DNA of 64,000 bases. Source: Paenarthrobacter sp. (lineage in GTDB: Bacteria; Actinomycetota; Actinomycetes; Actinomycetales; Micrococcaceae). Positions 17,345-26,434 of this stretch are shown one piece after another. The number at the start of each line of letters is the position of its first letter. The first letter of the stretch is position 1. The stretch covers positions 1-64,000 of the forward strand of contig JAPSHX010000012.1 in NCBI GenBank assembly GCA_031179305.1, written 5' to 3'. The notes beneath the pieces are model-generated. The model did not search any database and was not told where the DNA came from. It saw nothing but the letters and a program-made list of their open reading frames with translations. The translations under genes were made by a program, and so were the position numbers.

Positions 17345-17417
17345 CGCCCACTTCATAAGACAGTGGGCGCCATTCATGGAGCCCACAGGGCTTACTGATG
17401 AAAGTTCGAGCGGATGA
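17345..17417 (+). promoter_or_regulatory. Leader with two competing hairpins and a 13-codon upstream ORF
   Basis: CGCCCACT (17345-17352) can pair with AGTGGGCG (17362-17369). The same GTGGGC can instead pair with GCCCAC at 17381-17386, so the two hairpins exclude each other. An ATG at 17376 opens a short frame, MEPTGLTDESSSG, whose TGA (17415-17417) overlaps the nuclease start in an ATGA junction. The nuclease gene has only a weak ribosome site of its own, so coupling is plausible. Confidence 0.4.
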
Positions 17418-20400
17418 AAATTATGCATTGGAAATCGTTGGCGGGCACTGTCCTGTCGGCTGGGTTAATCACCGCCCCGTTGACGGCCGTGCCGGCCTTT
17501 GCAGCTGATGAGCTCGCCGTCGGCCCTTCCCCGGTGGTGATCAACGAGGCCTATCTCAGCGGTGGCAGCAGCGGTGCCGCCTTCAAGAACAAGTTCGTTG
17601 AACTTTACAATTCCTCGGACGCACCGGTCAGCTTGGCGGGCTGGTCGCTGCAATACCGGGCAGCCACGGCTACAGCAGCACCCACAGGAATCACTCCCCT
17701 GACGGGCAGCATTCCCGCGAAGGGGTACTTCCTGGTCCAGGGTGCCACCAATAGCGGTACTTCCACGGCACCGGCGCTTCCCACGGCCGATGTGCAGGCC
17801 ACAGGAACGCTAAATCCCAGCGGAACCACTGGAACACTCGTCCTGGCCAAGCAGGCCACTGCTGTCTCTCCGCTTCCGTCGGGGTCGGTGACGGGCAACG
17901 CCGCCATCGCTGACCTCTTGGGCTATGGCAGCTCCAACACCTTTGAGAATGCCGCTGCCACCGCACCTACCAGCAACGCAGACGTCAAAAGCTTGAACCG
18001 CGCCAACGGTGTGGACACCGACTCCAACGCCGCCGACTTCAGCCTCAGCACAACCATCACCCCCACTGCCTCCAACGGTGGCGGAACCCCGCCGGTGGAC
18101 CCCCAACCGGAGCCCGGCGTCAAGACCATAGCCGAGATCCAGGGCACCGGTACGGCCAGTCCCTTTGTCGGCAGCACCGTAACTACCAGGGGCAAGATCA
18201 CCGCTGTCTACGCAACTGGCGGCTTCAACGGCTACTACGTCCAAACCGCCGGAACCGGCGGTGAAAGCGCGGGGGCGGCAAGGACGGCGTCGGACGCTAT
18301 GTTCGTTTATTCGCCCTCGACGACGTCAGCGGTCCAGCCCGGCGACTACGTGCAACTCACCGGTGTCGTCAGCGAATTCGCCAACCAGACCCAGCTCACC
18401 GTTGAGGCGGCAGGGTTGCAGAAGCTCACCGAGGCTGCACCGGAGGTGAAGTCCACGCCGTTCGCGCTGCCCGCCAATGAGGCCGCAAGGGAAAGCCTGG
18501 AGGGCATGCTCCTGGCTCCCCAAGGTGACTTTACGGTCACGGACAACTACTCCCTGAACCAATACGGCGAGATCGGTCTCGCGGCCGGTACGTCGCCCTT
18601 TGTACAGCCGACGGCGGTGGCTACCTACGGTTCGGCGGAGTACGCCGCTGTGATGGCGGATAACGCTCTGCGCGGCATCAAGCTCGACGACGGCGCGTCC
18701 ACCAACTTCCTCAAGGACGCCACCACCAAAGCCCAGCAGTTGCCGTACCTGACCGCGTCGGATCATGTACGCGTTGGCTCCCCGGCGCAGTTCCGGACCG
18801 ACGTCATCCTGGGCTACGGCAACAACTCCTGGAAGTTCCAGCCACTTACCGCCCTGACCGCGGCCAATGCTGAGTCGGTCCAGCCGGCGAGCTTCACCGC
18901 TACCCGGCCTGAAGGTCCTGCGGAGGTAGGGGGCAATCTCAAGCTGGCTTCCTTCAACGTACTGAACTACTTCCCCACCACAGGCGACCAGCTCGCCGGC
19001 TGCGTCTTTTACACCGACCGAGACGGCAACCCCATCACGGTCAAGGAAGGCTGCAACGCCCGCGGTGCTGCCAACGCCGAGAACTTCGAGCGCCAGCAAA
19101 GCAAGATCGTCGCCGCCATCACCAAGTCCGGCGCCGACGTCGTATCCCTTGAAGAGATCGAAAACTCCGCACAGTTCGGCAAGAACCGCGATGACGCCCT
19201 CTCCAAGCTGGTGGACGCCCTCAACGTCAAGACCCCCGGGGTCTGGGACTATGTGCGCACACCCGCCAACGCTCCTCCGCTCAGCGACGAGGACATGATC
19301 CGCACCGCGTTCATCTACAAGAAGGCAGTGGCCGAGCCCGTGGGTGAGTCCATCATTCACAACGACACCGTGGCCTTTGCCAGTGCGCGCAAGCCCCTCG
19401 CACAGCTCTTCAAGCCGGTTGGCGGAGACGATGACAAGAAGTTCATCGCGATCGTGAACCATTTCAAGTCCAAGGGCTCCGCCGCCACCCCGGATGACAC
19501 GGACAAGGGCCAGGGCGCCTCGAACATTGCCCGCACCAAGCAGGCTGAATCGCTCCTTGCCTTCTCCAAGGATCTCCAGGCCTCCAAGGGCACGGACAAG
19601 GTCTTCCTGATCGGCGACTTCAACGCCTACGCCAAGGAAGACCCCATCAACGTCCTCACCGCAGCCGGCTACACCGACCTCGAGGCGGGTACAGGCAAGC
19701 ACTCCTACCTCTTCGGCGGCATGGTGGGCTCCTTGGACCACATCCTGGCTTCCCCGGCCGCCCACAAGGTGGTCACCGGAACCGACATCTGGAACATCAA
19801 CTCCGTGGAGTCCGTCGCGCTGGAGTACAGCAGGTATAACAACAATGTGACCAACTACTATGCCGGGGACGAGTTCCGGGCCAGCGACCACGATCCTGTG
19901 GTGGTGGGCCTGAACCTTACTGCTGACCAGCCGGCGACAGTTGACTTGCAGTTCCTGGGTATCAACGACTTCCACGGCCGGATCGATTCGAACACAGTCC
20001 TTTTCGCCGGAACGGTCGAGAAGCTCCGCGCTGCGGCTGCCCCCGGCGCTACCGCTTTCATTTCCGCCGGTGACAACATCGGCGCTTCCCTCTTCGCTTC
20101 GTCGGTAGCGAAGGACCAGCCAACCATCGACGTCCTGAACGCGCTCGAGCTGCAGGCTTCGGCAGTGGGCAACCACGAGTTCGACGGCGGTTGGGCAGAC
20201 CTGCGCGACCGCGTCGCAGCAGGCGGCACCAACGCGAAATTCGCCTACCTCGGTGCGAATGTCTACCAGAAGGGCACCACCACTCCTGTCCTGCCGGAGT
20301 ACAAGGTCCTGGACATGAACGGCACTCGGGTGGCAGTGATCGGTACTGTCACGCAGGAAGTTCCTTCCCTGGTGACGCCGGCCGGCATTACCGACCTCGA

Positions 20401-21943
20401 GTTCGGCGACCCTGTGGAAGCCATCAACAGGGTGGCCGCGAAGATCAAGGCTGACAACCTGGCGGACCTCATCATCGTGGAAAACCACGACGGCGCTGCT
20501 TCAGGAACGCCTGAGGGCGCCACATTGGAGCAGGAAGTCGCAGCCGGCGGGCCATTCGCCAAGCTCGTCAACGAAACCTCTCCTGACGTCGCCGCTATCT
20601 TCACAGGTCACACGCACAAGGAGTACGCCTGGGACGCTCCGGTACTGGACGCCAGCGGCCAGCCAACCGGGAAAACCCGACCCATCGTACAGACCGGCAA
20701 CTACGGCGAGAACGTGGGCAGCGTGACCCTCACAGTGGATACCGCAAGCAAATCAGTCACTGCTTACAATGCCGCCATCGTGGACCGGACAACCGATACC
20801 GCTGAAAGCCTCGTCGCTGCCTACCCGCGAGTGGCGACTGTGAAGACCATCGTGGACAAAGCACTCGCCGAGGCTGCCGTCATCGGCAACCAGCCGGTGG
20901 GCGCAGTGACCGCTGATATCACCACAGCCTTCACTCCGGATCCTGCCGGCGGCGCACCCAAGCGGGACGATCGCGCGAACGAATCCACGCTCGGCAACCT
21001 GGTGGCGGACTCCCTGGTGGATACGCTCAAGGCGCCCGAACTGGGTGCAGCCGAAATCGGCGTCGTGAACCCCGGCGGGCTGCGTAACGAGCTGTACTAC
21101 GCGCCGGACGGCACCATCACTTACGCCGAGGCCAACGCGGTCCTGCCGTTCGTGAACAACCTCTGGACCACGTCGCTCACAGGTGCGCAGTTCAAGACAC
21201 TCCTCGAGCAGCAGTGGCAGACCAATGCCGACGGGACCATCCCCAGCCGCCCCTACCAGCAGCTGGGAGTGTCCAAGAACGTCAACTACACCTATGACGA
21301 CGCCCGCCCCGCAGGTGACCGCATCACCGGCATCTGGGTCAACGGCGCTGTGATCGATCCTGCCAAGCAGTACAGGATCGGAACGTTCAGCTTCCTGGCT
21401 ACCGGCGGTGACAATTTCCGGGTCTTCAAGGAGGGCACGAACACCAAGGACACGGGCCTGGTGGACCGCGATGCGTGGATCAAGTACCTGCGCGAGCACA
21501 ATCCGGTTTCCCCCGACTTCGGACGCCGTTCCGCGGCCGTGGCCAACACCACGGCGGCTGAGGTCAAGGCCGGCGACCCCATTACCTTGGCCGTCACTAA
21601 ACTGAACCTCACGTCGATCGGCAGCCCGGGCAACGCGACGCTGAACGCCGTGTTCGTGGATGCCAAGGGCGCCGCCGTGGCGCTGGGTTCCGTCCCCGTG
21701 ACCTCAGGGGAAGCCACAGTGGACCTCAGGGTTCCCGCCGCGGCGGCTGCAGGCACCGGCACAGTGGTCCTGACCGCCGTCGAAAGTGGAACCGTGGTGA
21801 AGGCCCTGGTGACGGTGGCTGAGAGCGGTCCGAACCCGCCGCAGTGCACCGCCCCTACCAAGCCGACCAAGTGGTACGACGTCGCAGGATGGCTCCGGTA
21901 CGCCTTTGCATGGCTGGAGTATCAGCGGTGCCTGAGGGGCTAA
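17414..21943 (+). CDS. Secreted ExeM/NucH-like nuclease fused to a 5'-nucleotidase
   Basis: A 1509-residue exported enzyme. A Sec signal peptide ends at about AFA-AD (residue 31). A lamin-tail domain follows (about 36-180; VVINEAYLSGGSSG, FVELYNSSD). Next come an OB-like ExeM region (about 235-330; IAEIQGTGTASPFVGSTVTT) and an endonuclease/exonuclease/phosphatase domain (about 510-830; SFNVLNYF, SLEEIEN, IGDFNAY, ASDHDPVVVGL). Then comes a calcineurin-like 5'-nucleotidase domain (about 845-1085; GINDFHGRI, SAGDNIG, GNHEFDGG, GHTHKEY) with its C-terminal substrate domain (about 1120-1340; NPGGLRNEL, PFVNNLW) and an Ig-like segment. The tail CLRG-ending region has no LPXTG. One chain could degrade extracellular DNA to nucleotides and then dephosphorylate them to nucleosides and phosphate. 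Confidence 0.93.
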   Translation: MKIMHWKSLAGTVLSAGLITAPLTAVPAFAADELAVGPSPVVINEAYLSGGSSGAAFKNKFVELYNSSDAPVSLAGWSLQYRAATATAAPTGITPLTGSIPAKGYFLVQGATNSGTSTAPALPTADVQATGTLNPSGTTGTLVLAKQATAVSPLPSGSVTGNAAIADLLGYGSSNTFENAAATAPTSNADVKSLNRANGVDTDSNAADFSLSTTITPTASNGGGTPPVDPQPEPGVKTIAEIQGTGTASPFVGSTVTTRGKITAVYATGGFNGYYVQTAGTGGESAGAARTASDAMFVYSPSTTSAVQPGDYVQLTGVVSEFANQTQLTVEAAGLQKLTEAAPEVKSTPFALPANEAARESLEGMLLAPQGDFTVTDNYSLNQYGEIGLAAGTSPFVQPTAVATYGSAEYAAVMADNALRGIKLDDGASTNFLKDATTKAQQLPYLTASDHVRVGSPAQFRTDVILGYGNNSWKFQPLTALTAANAESVQPASFTATRPEGPAEVGGNLKLASFNVLNYFPTTGDQLAGCVFYTDRDGNPITVKEGCNARGAANAENFERQQSKIVAAITKSGADVVSLEEIENSAQFGKNRDDALSKLVDALNVKTPGVWDYVRTPANAPPLSDEDMIRTAFIYKKAVAEPVGESIIHNDTVAFASARKPLAQLFKPVGGDDDKKFIAIVNHFKSKGSAATPDDTDKGQGASNIARTKQAESLLAFSKDLQASKGTDKVFLIGDFNAYAKEDPINVLTAAGYTDLEAGTGKHSYLFGGMVGSLDHILASPAAHKVVTGTDIWNINSVESVALEYSRYNNNVTNYYAGDEFRASDHDPVVVGLNLTADQPATVDLQFLGINDFHGRIDSNTVLFAGTVEKLRAAAAPGATAFISAGDNIGASLFASSVAKDQPTIDVLNALELQASAVGNHEFDGGWADLRDRVAAGGTNAKFAYLGANVYQKGTTTPVLPEYKVLDMNGTRVAVIGTVTQEVPSLVTPAGITDLEFGDPVEAINRVAAKIKADNLADLIIVENHDGAASGTPEGATLEQEVAAGGPFAKLVNETSPDVAAIFTGHTHKEYAWDAPVLDASGQPTGKTRPIVQTGNYGENVGSVTLTVDTASKSVTAYNAAIVDRTTDTAESLVAAYPRVATVKTIVDKALAEAAVIGNQPVGAVTADITTAFTPDPAGGAPKRDDRANESTLGNLVADSLVDTLKAPELGAAEIGVVNPGGLRNELYYAPDGTITYAEANAVLPFVNNLWTTSLTGAQFKTLLEQQWQTNADGTIPSRPYQQLGVSKNVNYTYDDARPAGDRITGIWVNGAVIDPAKQYRIGTFSFLATGGDNFRVFKEGTNTKDTGLVDRDAWIKYLREHNPVSPDFGRRSAAVANTTAAEVKAGDPITLAVTKLNLTSIGSPGNATLNAVFVDAKGAAVALGSVPVTSGEATVDLRVPAAAAAGTGTVVLTAVESGTVVKALVTVAESGPNPPQCTAPTKPTKWYDVAGWLRYAFAWLEYQRCLRG

Positions 21944-21972
21944 CCCCCTGAGTCACCCTGCCCGCCAGTAGC

Positions 21973-22018
21973 AACAGCAGGGCCCCTCACGATCTCCTTC
22001 GTGAGGGGCCCTGCTGTT
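21973..22018. terminator. Bidirectional terminator between convergent genes
   Basis: A perfect 20-bp stem (21973-21992 with 21999-22018) closes a six-base loop. It has AA on one flank and TT on the other, and serves both the nuclease and the FAD-protein gene. Confidence 0.9.
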
Positions 22019-22024
22019 TCTGAC

Positions 22025-23974
22025 TCACCGGCCAAGAACGCTCCGCGCTATTTCATCGGCATCGCGTAGGGTCCGCTGGCCGCTCGCGTAGGCGGGTCCG
22101 GTGCGCGGTCGGGCCTCAGCGGCTATGGCTGTCCCCCACTGCGACGCAGACAGTTGGAGGCCCAGGACATACAAGTTCCTGGTGATCGAGCCGTTCGCCG
22201 CCAGAGGTCTGTAAGGATGCGGTTCAACGTCCAGGCCAGTGGTCTGCATGGGCGTGCCCTCAACACTCATCATGATCTTGGTGCGCACCAGCCCATCGGC
22301 CATGAGCTGTTCCAGCAGAGGCGACAAGTTGATGCCCACCCTGTTGGCCGGCGACATCGCCTCCACAAGAGTCCTTGCTTCAACCGGAGCGTCGTGTACC
22401 CACGGCGAAACTGCCCGGAACACCTTGGCACCGCGGTCCACGCTGAACTTCGGGTCCGGTCCCACGAAACTCACGACGCCGGCACGCGCCAAAGCGGCCA
22501 GCTGCTCCGATCGCAGTGCAGGCGCTCCGCTTGCCAGACCTTCAACAAAAGATTCGAACCAGCCGCGCAAACCAGCCAGCCAGGATTCATCGGTGATTCC
22601 CCCGTCCGCTACCACGGATTTGAGGATCGCCCGCCCGGTGTGGAGGGCACCGATCGCCATCTTGACAGGGTCCGCTTCGCCCAGTGCTGATCGTCGGGCA
22701 TCATCATCAAGGTAGGCCGTGATGGCGGCATCCAGTTCGCGCCGGGAAGCAAACGTCCGCCCAGCCAGCGGCGCCGCGAGCCCCCTCAGGTTCAGTCGGC
22801 GGGAGGCGATCACGTGTTTTTCCACGACGTTCCCCACCTCGATTTCCCAGTTCGCGGTGGTGTGCGCATGCGGTTGGAGCGCATCCTCAAGGTCGGCGAG
22901 GAACTGCGCGGGGTCCTTGATCGCTGCGGGTTGGGACCGCGCAAGTGTCGAATAATAGGCCCAAAGTGCATCACGGTGAAGCAACGGCCACAGATCATGG
23001 TCGAACCCCGGCTGGATACCGGCTGCGCGGAAACGGTCCACGGCGTCTTCTGTCAGGTAGCGCATGGTGATGCTGCTGGGGTAGTAGCCCGCCAGCCCGG
23101 CCTTCGCACGGTAAGGGGTGCCCCTGCGGGACGCTGCAATGATCCTGGGCTCCCGGCCCGAGGCCCGGTACTCGAGGACACCCGCGCCGGGCGTACCAGC
23201 CTCGACGAACTTACCGCCGCGCCCCTCCGTCAACTGGCCCATGACATCGAAGAAGTTCAGACCCATTCCGCGGACCAGCACGGGTTCGTTGTCCGGCACG
23301 GCCTGCCAATCAACATCTGCCGGCGGCGCGGGCGGGAAATACCTCAGGCCTTGTTCCTCCGCGGCGCGCTTGAAAGACCTCTGCTCGGGGTTCAGCCGGG
23401 ACTCGATGTGGCCCAGAGCGAGGACCACGGAACCGACGGTGAGCGTCTCGCCGTTGTCGAGTTCGACGTCGAACCCGTCTTCCTTTTCGCCCTTCACGGG
23501 CTGCGCGGCGACGGCGAGCGCCTCATGAAAGGTGACTTCGACGCCGTCGGGAAGCCTTTCGAGCAGCCCTGCCAAAGTTTGGCGCAGGTACCGCCCGTAC
23601 AGCGCGCGGCTGGGGAAATCGTGCGATTCAAGGGTGGCCAACTCCGCCTTTTCGGCTTCGTTCAGTCCCTCGCCATCACGACGACGGGCCTCGCGCCACT
23701 GATCGAACGATCCACCCGCGAGCGGCGGGGCGAGCTGGGGGTCCTCGGGGATGAGGGTGGGATAGAAGGACTGCGTGTTCATCAGGTAGAGGCGTGACTG
23801 CTCCGGCTGCCACACGTGCCCCGAAGCGGCCGGGTAAGGATCCACAACATCAATGTGAAGGGTGGTTCCTGGCGGGCTGTCCGCAGCCCAATTCGCGAGC
23901 AACCGCTCAAGGACACTGGTGCCCCGAGGGCCGGCCCCGATCAGGGCAACACGGTTGGTTTGCGATTTAGCCAC
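22025..23974 (-). CDS. FAD/NAD(P)-binding protein
   Basis: Family similarity begins at a GTG (23974; MAKSQTNRVALIGAGPRGTS). A TTG two codons earlier (23980) is an alternative start. A longer reading exists but is antisense to the prolyl oligopeptidase gene, so I rejected it. The roughly 649-residue protein has the nucleotide-binding motif VALIGAGPRGTSVLERLL and the segment HVWQPEQSRLYLMNTQSF. VVLALGHIESRLNPEQ follows. These are typical of PF13454-like FAD proteins of unknown substrate. It is divergent from the peptidase gene and convergent with the nuclease gene. Confidence 0.85.
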   Translation of the reverse strand: MAKSQTNRVALIGAGPRGTSVLERLLANWAADSPPGTTLHIDVVDPYPAASGHVWQPEQSRLYLMNTQSFYPTLIPEDPQLAPPLAGGSFDQWREARRRDGEGLNEAEKAELATLESHDFPSRALYGRYLRQTLAGLLERLPDGVEVTFHEALAVAAQPVKGEKEDGFDVELDNGETLTVGSVVLALGHIESRLNPEQRSFKRAAEEQGLRYFPPAPPADVDWQAVPDNEPVLVRGMGLNFFDVMGQLTEGRGGKFVEAGTPGAGVLEYRASGREPRIIAASRRGTPYRAKAGLAGYYPSSITMRYLTEDAVDRFRAAGIQPGFDHDLWPLLHRDALWAYYSTLARSQPAAIKDPAQFLADLEDALQPHAHTTANWEIEVGNVVEKHVIASRRLNLRGLAAPLAGRTFASRRELDAAITAYLDDDARRSALGEADPVKMAIGALHTGRAILKSVVADGGITDESWLAGLRGWFESFVEGLASGAPALRSEQLAALARAGVVSFVGPDPKFSVDRGAKVFRAVSPWVHDAPVEARTLVEAMSPANRVGINLSPLLEQLMADGLVRTKIMMSVEGTPMQTTGLDVEPHPYRPLAANGSITRNLYVLGLQLSASQWGTAIAAEARPRTGPAYASGQRTLRDADEIARSVLGR

Positions 23975-24034
23975 GCTCAAGCCTAACTTCCGCGTGACTT
24001 GCTTACTGTTGAAGAGTGTTGCTTGGATGGGGCG

Positions 24035-26245
24035 ATGACCACCACAGAAGCTGATCAGTCGCCACTTCCCGAGAATGAGACTGCAACGGCCCCCGGCCCG
24101 CGGTATGCAGCGGACGTCGCGCCGGAGCCCACGGATGAAAACGTTTGGCTTGAGGACATCCACGGCGAAGAGCAGCTGGCGTGGGTCCGCGAGCAGAATG
24201 CCCGCACGGAGGAATTGCTGGAGGACGCCGAGTACGCGGCCGTTGAGGCTGGCATCCTGGAGGTCCTCGACTCCACCGATCGCATCGCAATGGTGTCCAA
24301 ACGCGGCGATTTCTACTACAACTTCTGGAAAGACCAGGAACACCCCAAGGGCCTCTGGCGTCGAACTACGTGGGAAAGCTATCTCACTGAGGAGCCGGAG
24401 TGGGACGTCCTGCTGGATATCGACGCCCTTGCCGCCGCCGAAGGCGTTGAGTGGGTATTCCATGGTGTCGGCTTCCTCCGTCCTGCCGACGGCTCCGAGT
24501 ACCGCCTGGCCATGGTTTCGCTCTCCCCCGACGGCGGCGACGCGGACCGCCACCGCGAGTTCGACGTCGAGTCCCGCACCTTCGTGGAGGGTGGCTTTGA
24601 CGTGCCGACAGCCAAAGGCAATGTCAGCTGGTTGGATGCCGACACTTTGCTGGTGTCCAGCACGGCGGACGGGCTCCCCGCAACTACGTCCTCCTATGCC
24701 CGTACCGGAGTGAAGCTTCGCCGCGGCCAATCGCTGGCGCAGGCAAAGCGCCTCTTCGAAATCCCGGAGGACCACATGTTGGCCATGGTGGCCCACGATT
24801 CCACCCCGGGCTATGAGCGGACCTTCGCCGTGGATTACATCGATTTCTACAACCGGAGTACGTCGCTGCTGCGTGACGACTCCTGGGTGGTCATCGACGT
24901 CCCGACGGATGTGAACATCAGCGCCCACCGGGATTGGCTGCTGTTCCGTCCGCAGAAGGACTGGGATGTTGCCGGTGTTGTATACCCTGCCGGTTCCTTG
25001 CTGGCTGCGGACTTTGAGTCTTATCTGGCGGGTTCCCGGTCATTGCTGGTCCTGTTCACGCCGGATGCCCACACGTCGCTGCAGTCCTGGAGCTGGACCA
25101 AGGACTACCTCCTGCTGAACCTCCTGCGCGATGTGTCCTCCGAAATCCTGGTGTTGGATCCAGCCCGTCCCGATTCTGAAGGCGGCTGGGCCTCCACCGT
25201 CCTGGACGCCTGCCCTCCCCTGCATGACGTCAATGCCTATGCGGTGGACGATGAAGACCCCGGCGCTGAAGGCAACGACTTCTGGCTGGTGGCCACCGGC
25301 TTCACTACGCCCACCACCCTGACCAGGGGGACGCTGGTTGATGGCGCGGCGAACCGGCACGCAGAGGTGAAGCGATCGCCGTCGTTCTTCAACGAGGCCG
25401 GCTACGAAGTCCAGCAGCACTTCGCTGTTTCTGACGACGGGACCAAGGTTCCCTACTTCCAGGTCGCCTCCGAGGACCTGGTGTTGGACGGCCAAAACCC
25501 CACCCAGCTTTCCGGCTATGGCGGGTTCGAAATTTCCAGGACTCCGGCCTACAACGGAACAATCGGGCGGGCTTGGCTTGAGCGCCGCACCCTGGGCGCT
25601 TCCTCCGACGACGGAGCTGCCGCACACTCACGCGGTGGCGTCTATGTTGTTGCCAACATCCGCGGCGGTGGCGAATACGGTCCCTCCTGGCACCGTGCAG
25701 CACTTCAGGAGAACCGGCACCGTGCATACGAGGATTTCGCCGCCGTGGCGAAGGACCTCATCTCGCGAGGCGTCACCAGCCGACGTCGACTCGGCTGTGT
25801 GGGCGGTTCCAACGGCGGCCTCCTGGTGGGCAACATGCTGACCCGGTACCCGGAACTGTTCGGGGCTGTTTCATGCGGGGTGCCGCTCCTGGATATGCGC
25901 CGATACACCAAGCTCTCCGCTGGTTACTCCTGGATCGCCGAATATGGTGACCCGGACGTCCCGGAGCAATGGGAGTTCATCCGCACTTTCTCGCCGTACC
26001 ATTTGCTGCACGACGGTGTGGAATACCCTGAGACTTTCATTTGGACAGCCACCTCCGATGACCGTGTGGGACCTGTCCAAGCCCGAAAAATGGCGGCGCG
26101 CATGCAGGCCATGGGGATCCCGAACGTCTGGTTCCATGAAGCTCTTGAAGGGGGCCACGCTGGCGCATCTGACAACAGGCAGGCGGCAGCGCTTCAGGCC
26201 CGGAGCAACCACTTCCTGTGGCGTTCCCTGGCTGGAAGCAACTGA
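24035..26245 (+). CDS. Prolyl oligopeptidase family serine peptidase (S9)
   Basis: I chose the ATG at 24035, preceded by GGATGGGG; an earlier in-frame ATG at 23999 would overlap the divergent gene's promoter. The 736-residue protein has an N-terminal beta-propeller (about 45-440; VWLEDIHGEEQLAWVREQN) and a C-terminal alpha/beta-hydrolase domain. The nucleophile is Ser592 in VGGSNGGLL. The acid lies in TSDDRVGP (about 675) and the histidine in LEGGHAGASDN (about 711). GGGEYGPSWH is the S9A oxyanion region. The enzyme cleaves short peptides after proline or basic residues. No signal peptide, so cytoplasmic. Confidence 0.93.
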   Translation: MTTTEADQSPLPENETATAPGPRYAADVAPEPTDENVWLEDIHGEEQLAWVREQNARTEELLEDAEYAAVEAGILEVLDSTDRIAMVSKRGDFYYNFWKDQEHPKGLWRRTTWESYLTEEPEWDVLLDIDALAAAEGVEWVFHGVGFLRPADGSEYRLAMVSLSPDGGDADRHREFDVESRTFVEGGFDVPTAKGNVSWLDADTLLVSSTADGLPATTSSYARTGVKLRRGQSLAQAKRLFEIPEDHMLAMVAHDSTPGYERTFAVDYIDFYNRSTSLLRDDSWVVIDVPTDVNISAHRDWLLFRPQKDWDVAGVVYPAGSLLAADFESYLAGSRSLLVLFTPDAHTSLQSWSWTKDYLLLNLLRDVSSEILVLDPARPDSEGGWASTVLDACPPLHDVNAYAVDDEDPGAEGNDFWLVATGFTTPTTLTRGTLVDGAANRHAEVKRSPSFFNEAGYEVQQHFAVSDDGTKVPYFQVASEDLVLDGQNPTQLSGYGGFEISRTPAYNGTIGRAWLERRTLGASSDDGAAAHSRGGVYVVANIRGGGEYGPSWHRAALQENRHRAYEDFAAVAKDLISRGVTSRRRLGCVGGSNGGLLVGNMLTRYPELFGAVSCGVPLLDMRRYTKLSAGYSWIAEYGDPDVPEQWEFIRTFSPYHLLHDGVEYPETFIWTATSDDRVGPVQARKMAARMQAMGIPNVWFHEALEGGHAGASDNRQAAALQARSNHFLWRSLAGSN

Positions 26246-26309
26246 CAAGTTCCTGTTTTGCGCTAGACGGCACCTTCTGCGTATCCTTGGTGGGCTAGCA
26301 ATAGCAAAG

Positions 26310-26397
26310 GGAGACGTGCCAGAGCGGCCGAATGGGCTTCACTGCTAATGAAGTGTGGGGCACAACTCCACCGGGGGTTCAAATCCCCCCGTCTCCG
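26310..26397 (+). tRNA. tRNA-Ser (anticodon GCT)
   Basis: Acceptor GGAGACG (26310-26316) pairs with CGTCTCC (26390-26396), with G as discriminator. The anticodon stem CTTCA/TGAAG encloses CTGCTAA, giving anticodon GCT at 26344-26346. The long variable arm is present. Confidence 0.96.
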
Positions 26398-26403
26398 CGA
26401 ATA

Positions 26404-26431
26404 GGTCCCGGTTTTCGAACCGGGACCTTTT
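26404..26431 (+). terminator. Rho-independent terminator after tRNA-Ser
   Basis: GGTCCCGGTT (26404-26413) and AACCGGGACC (26418-26427) enclose a TTCG tetraloop, followed by TTTT. It directly precedes the 3' end of the convergent MFS gene. Confidence 0.9.
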
Positions 26432-26434
26432 GCG

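Noticed and set aside
18326..20488. 720-codon minus-strand open frame inside the secreted nuclease
   Set aside because: A GC-rich shadow of the plus-strand gene, with no recognisable domains.
23981..24928. N-terminal 316-residue extension of the FAD protein
   Set aside because: It lies antisense within the prolyl oligopeptidase gene; family similarity begins only at the GTG near 23974.
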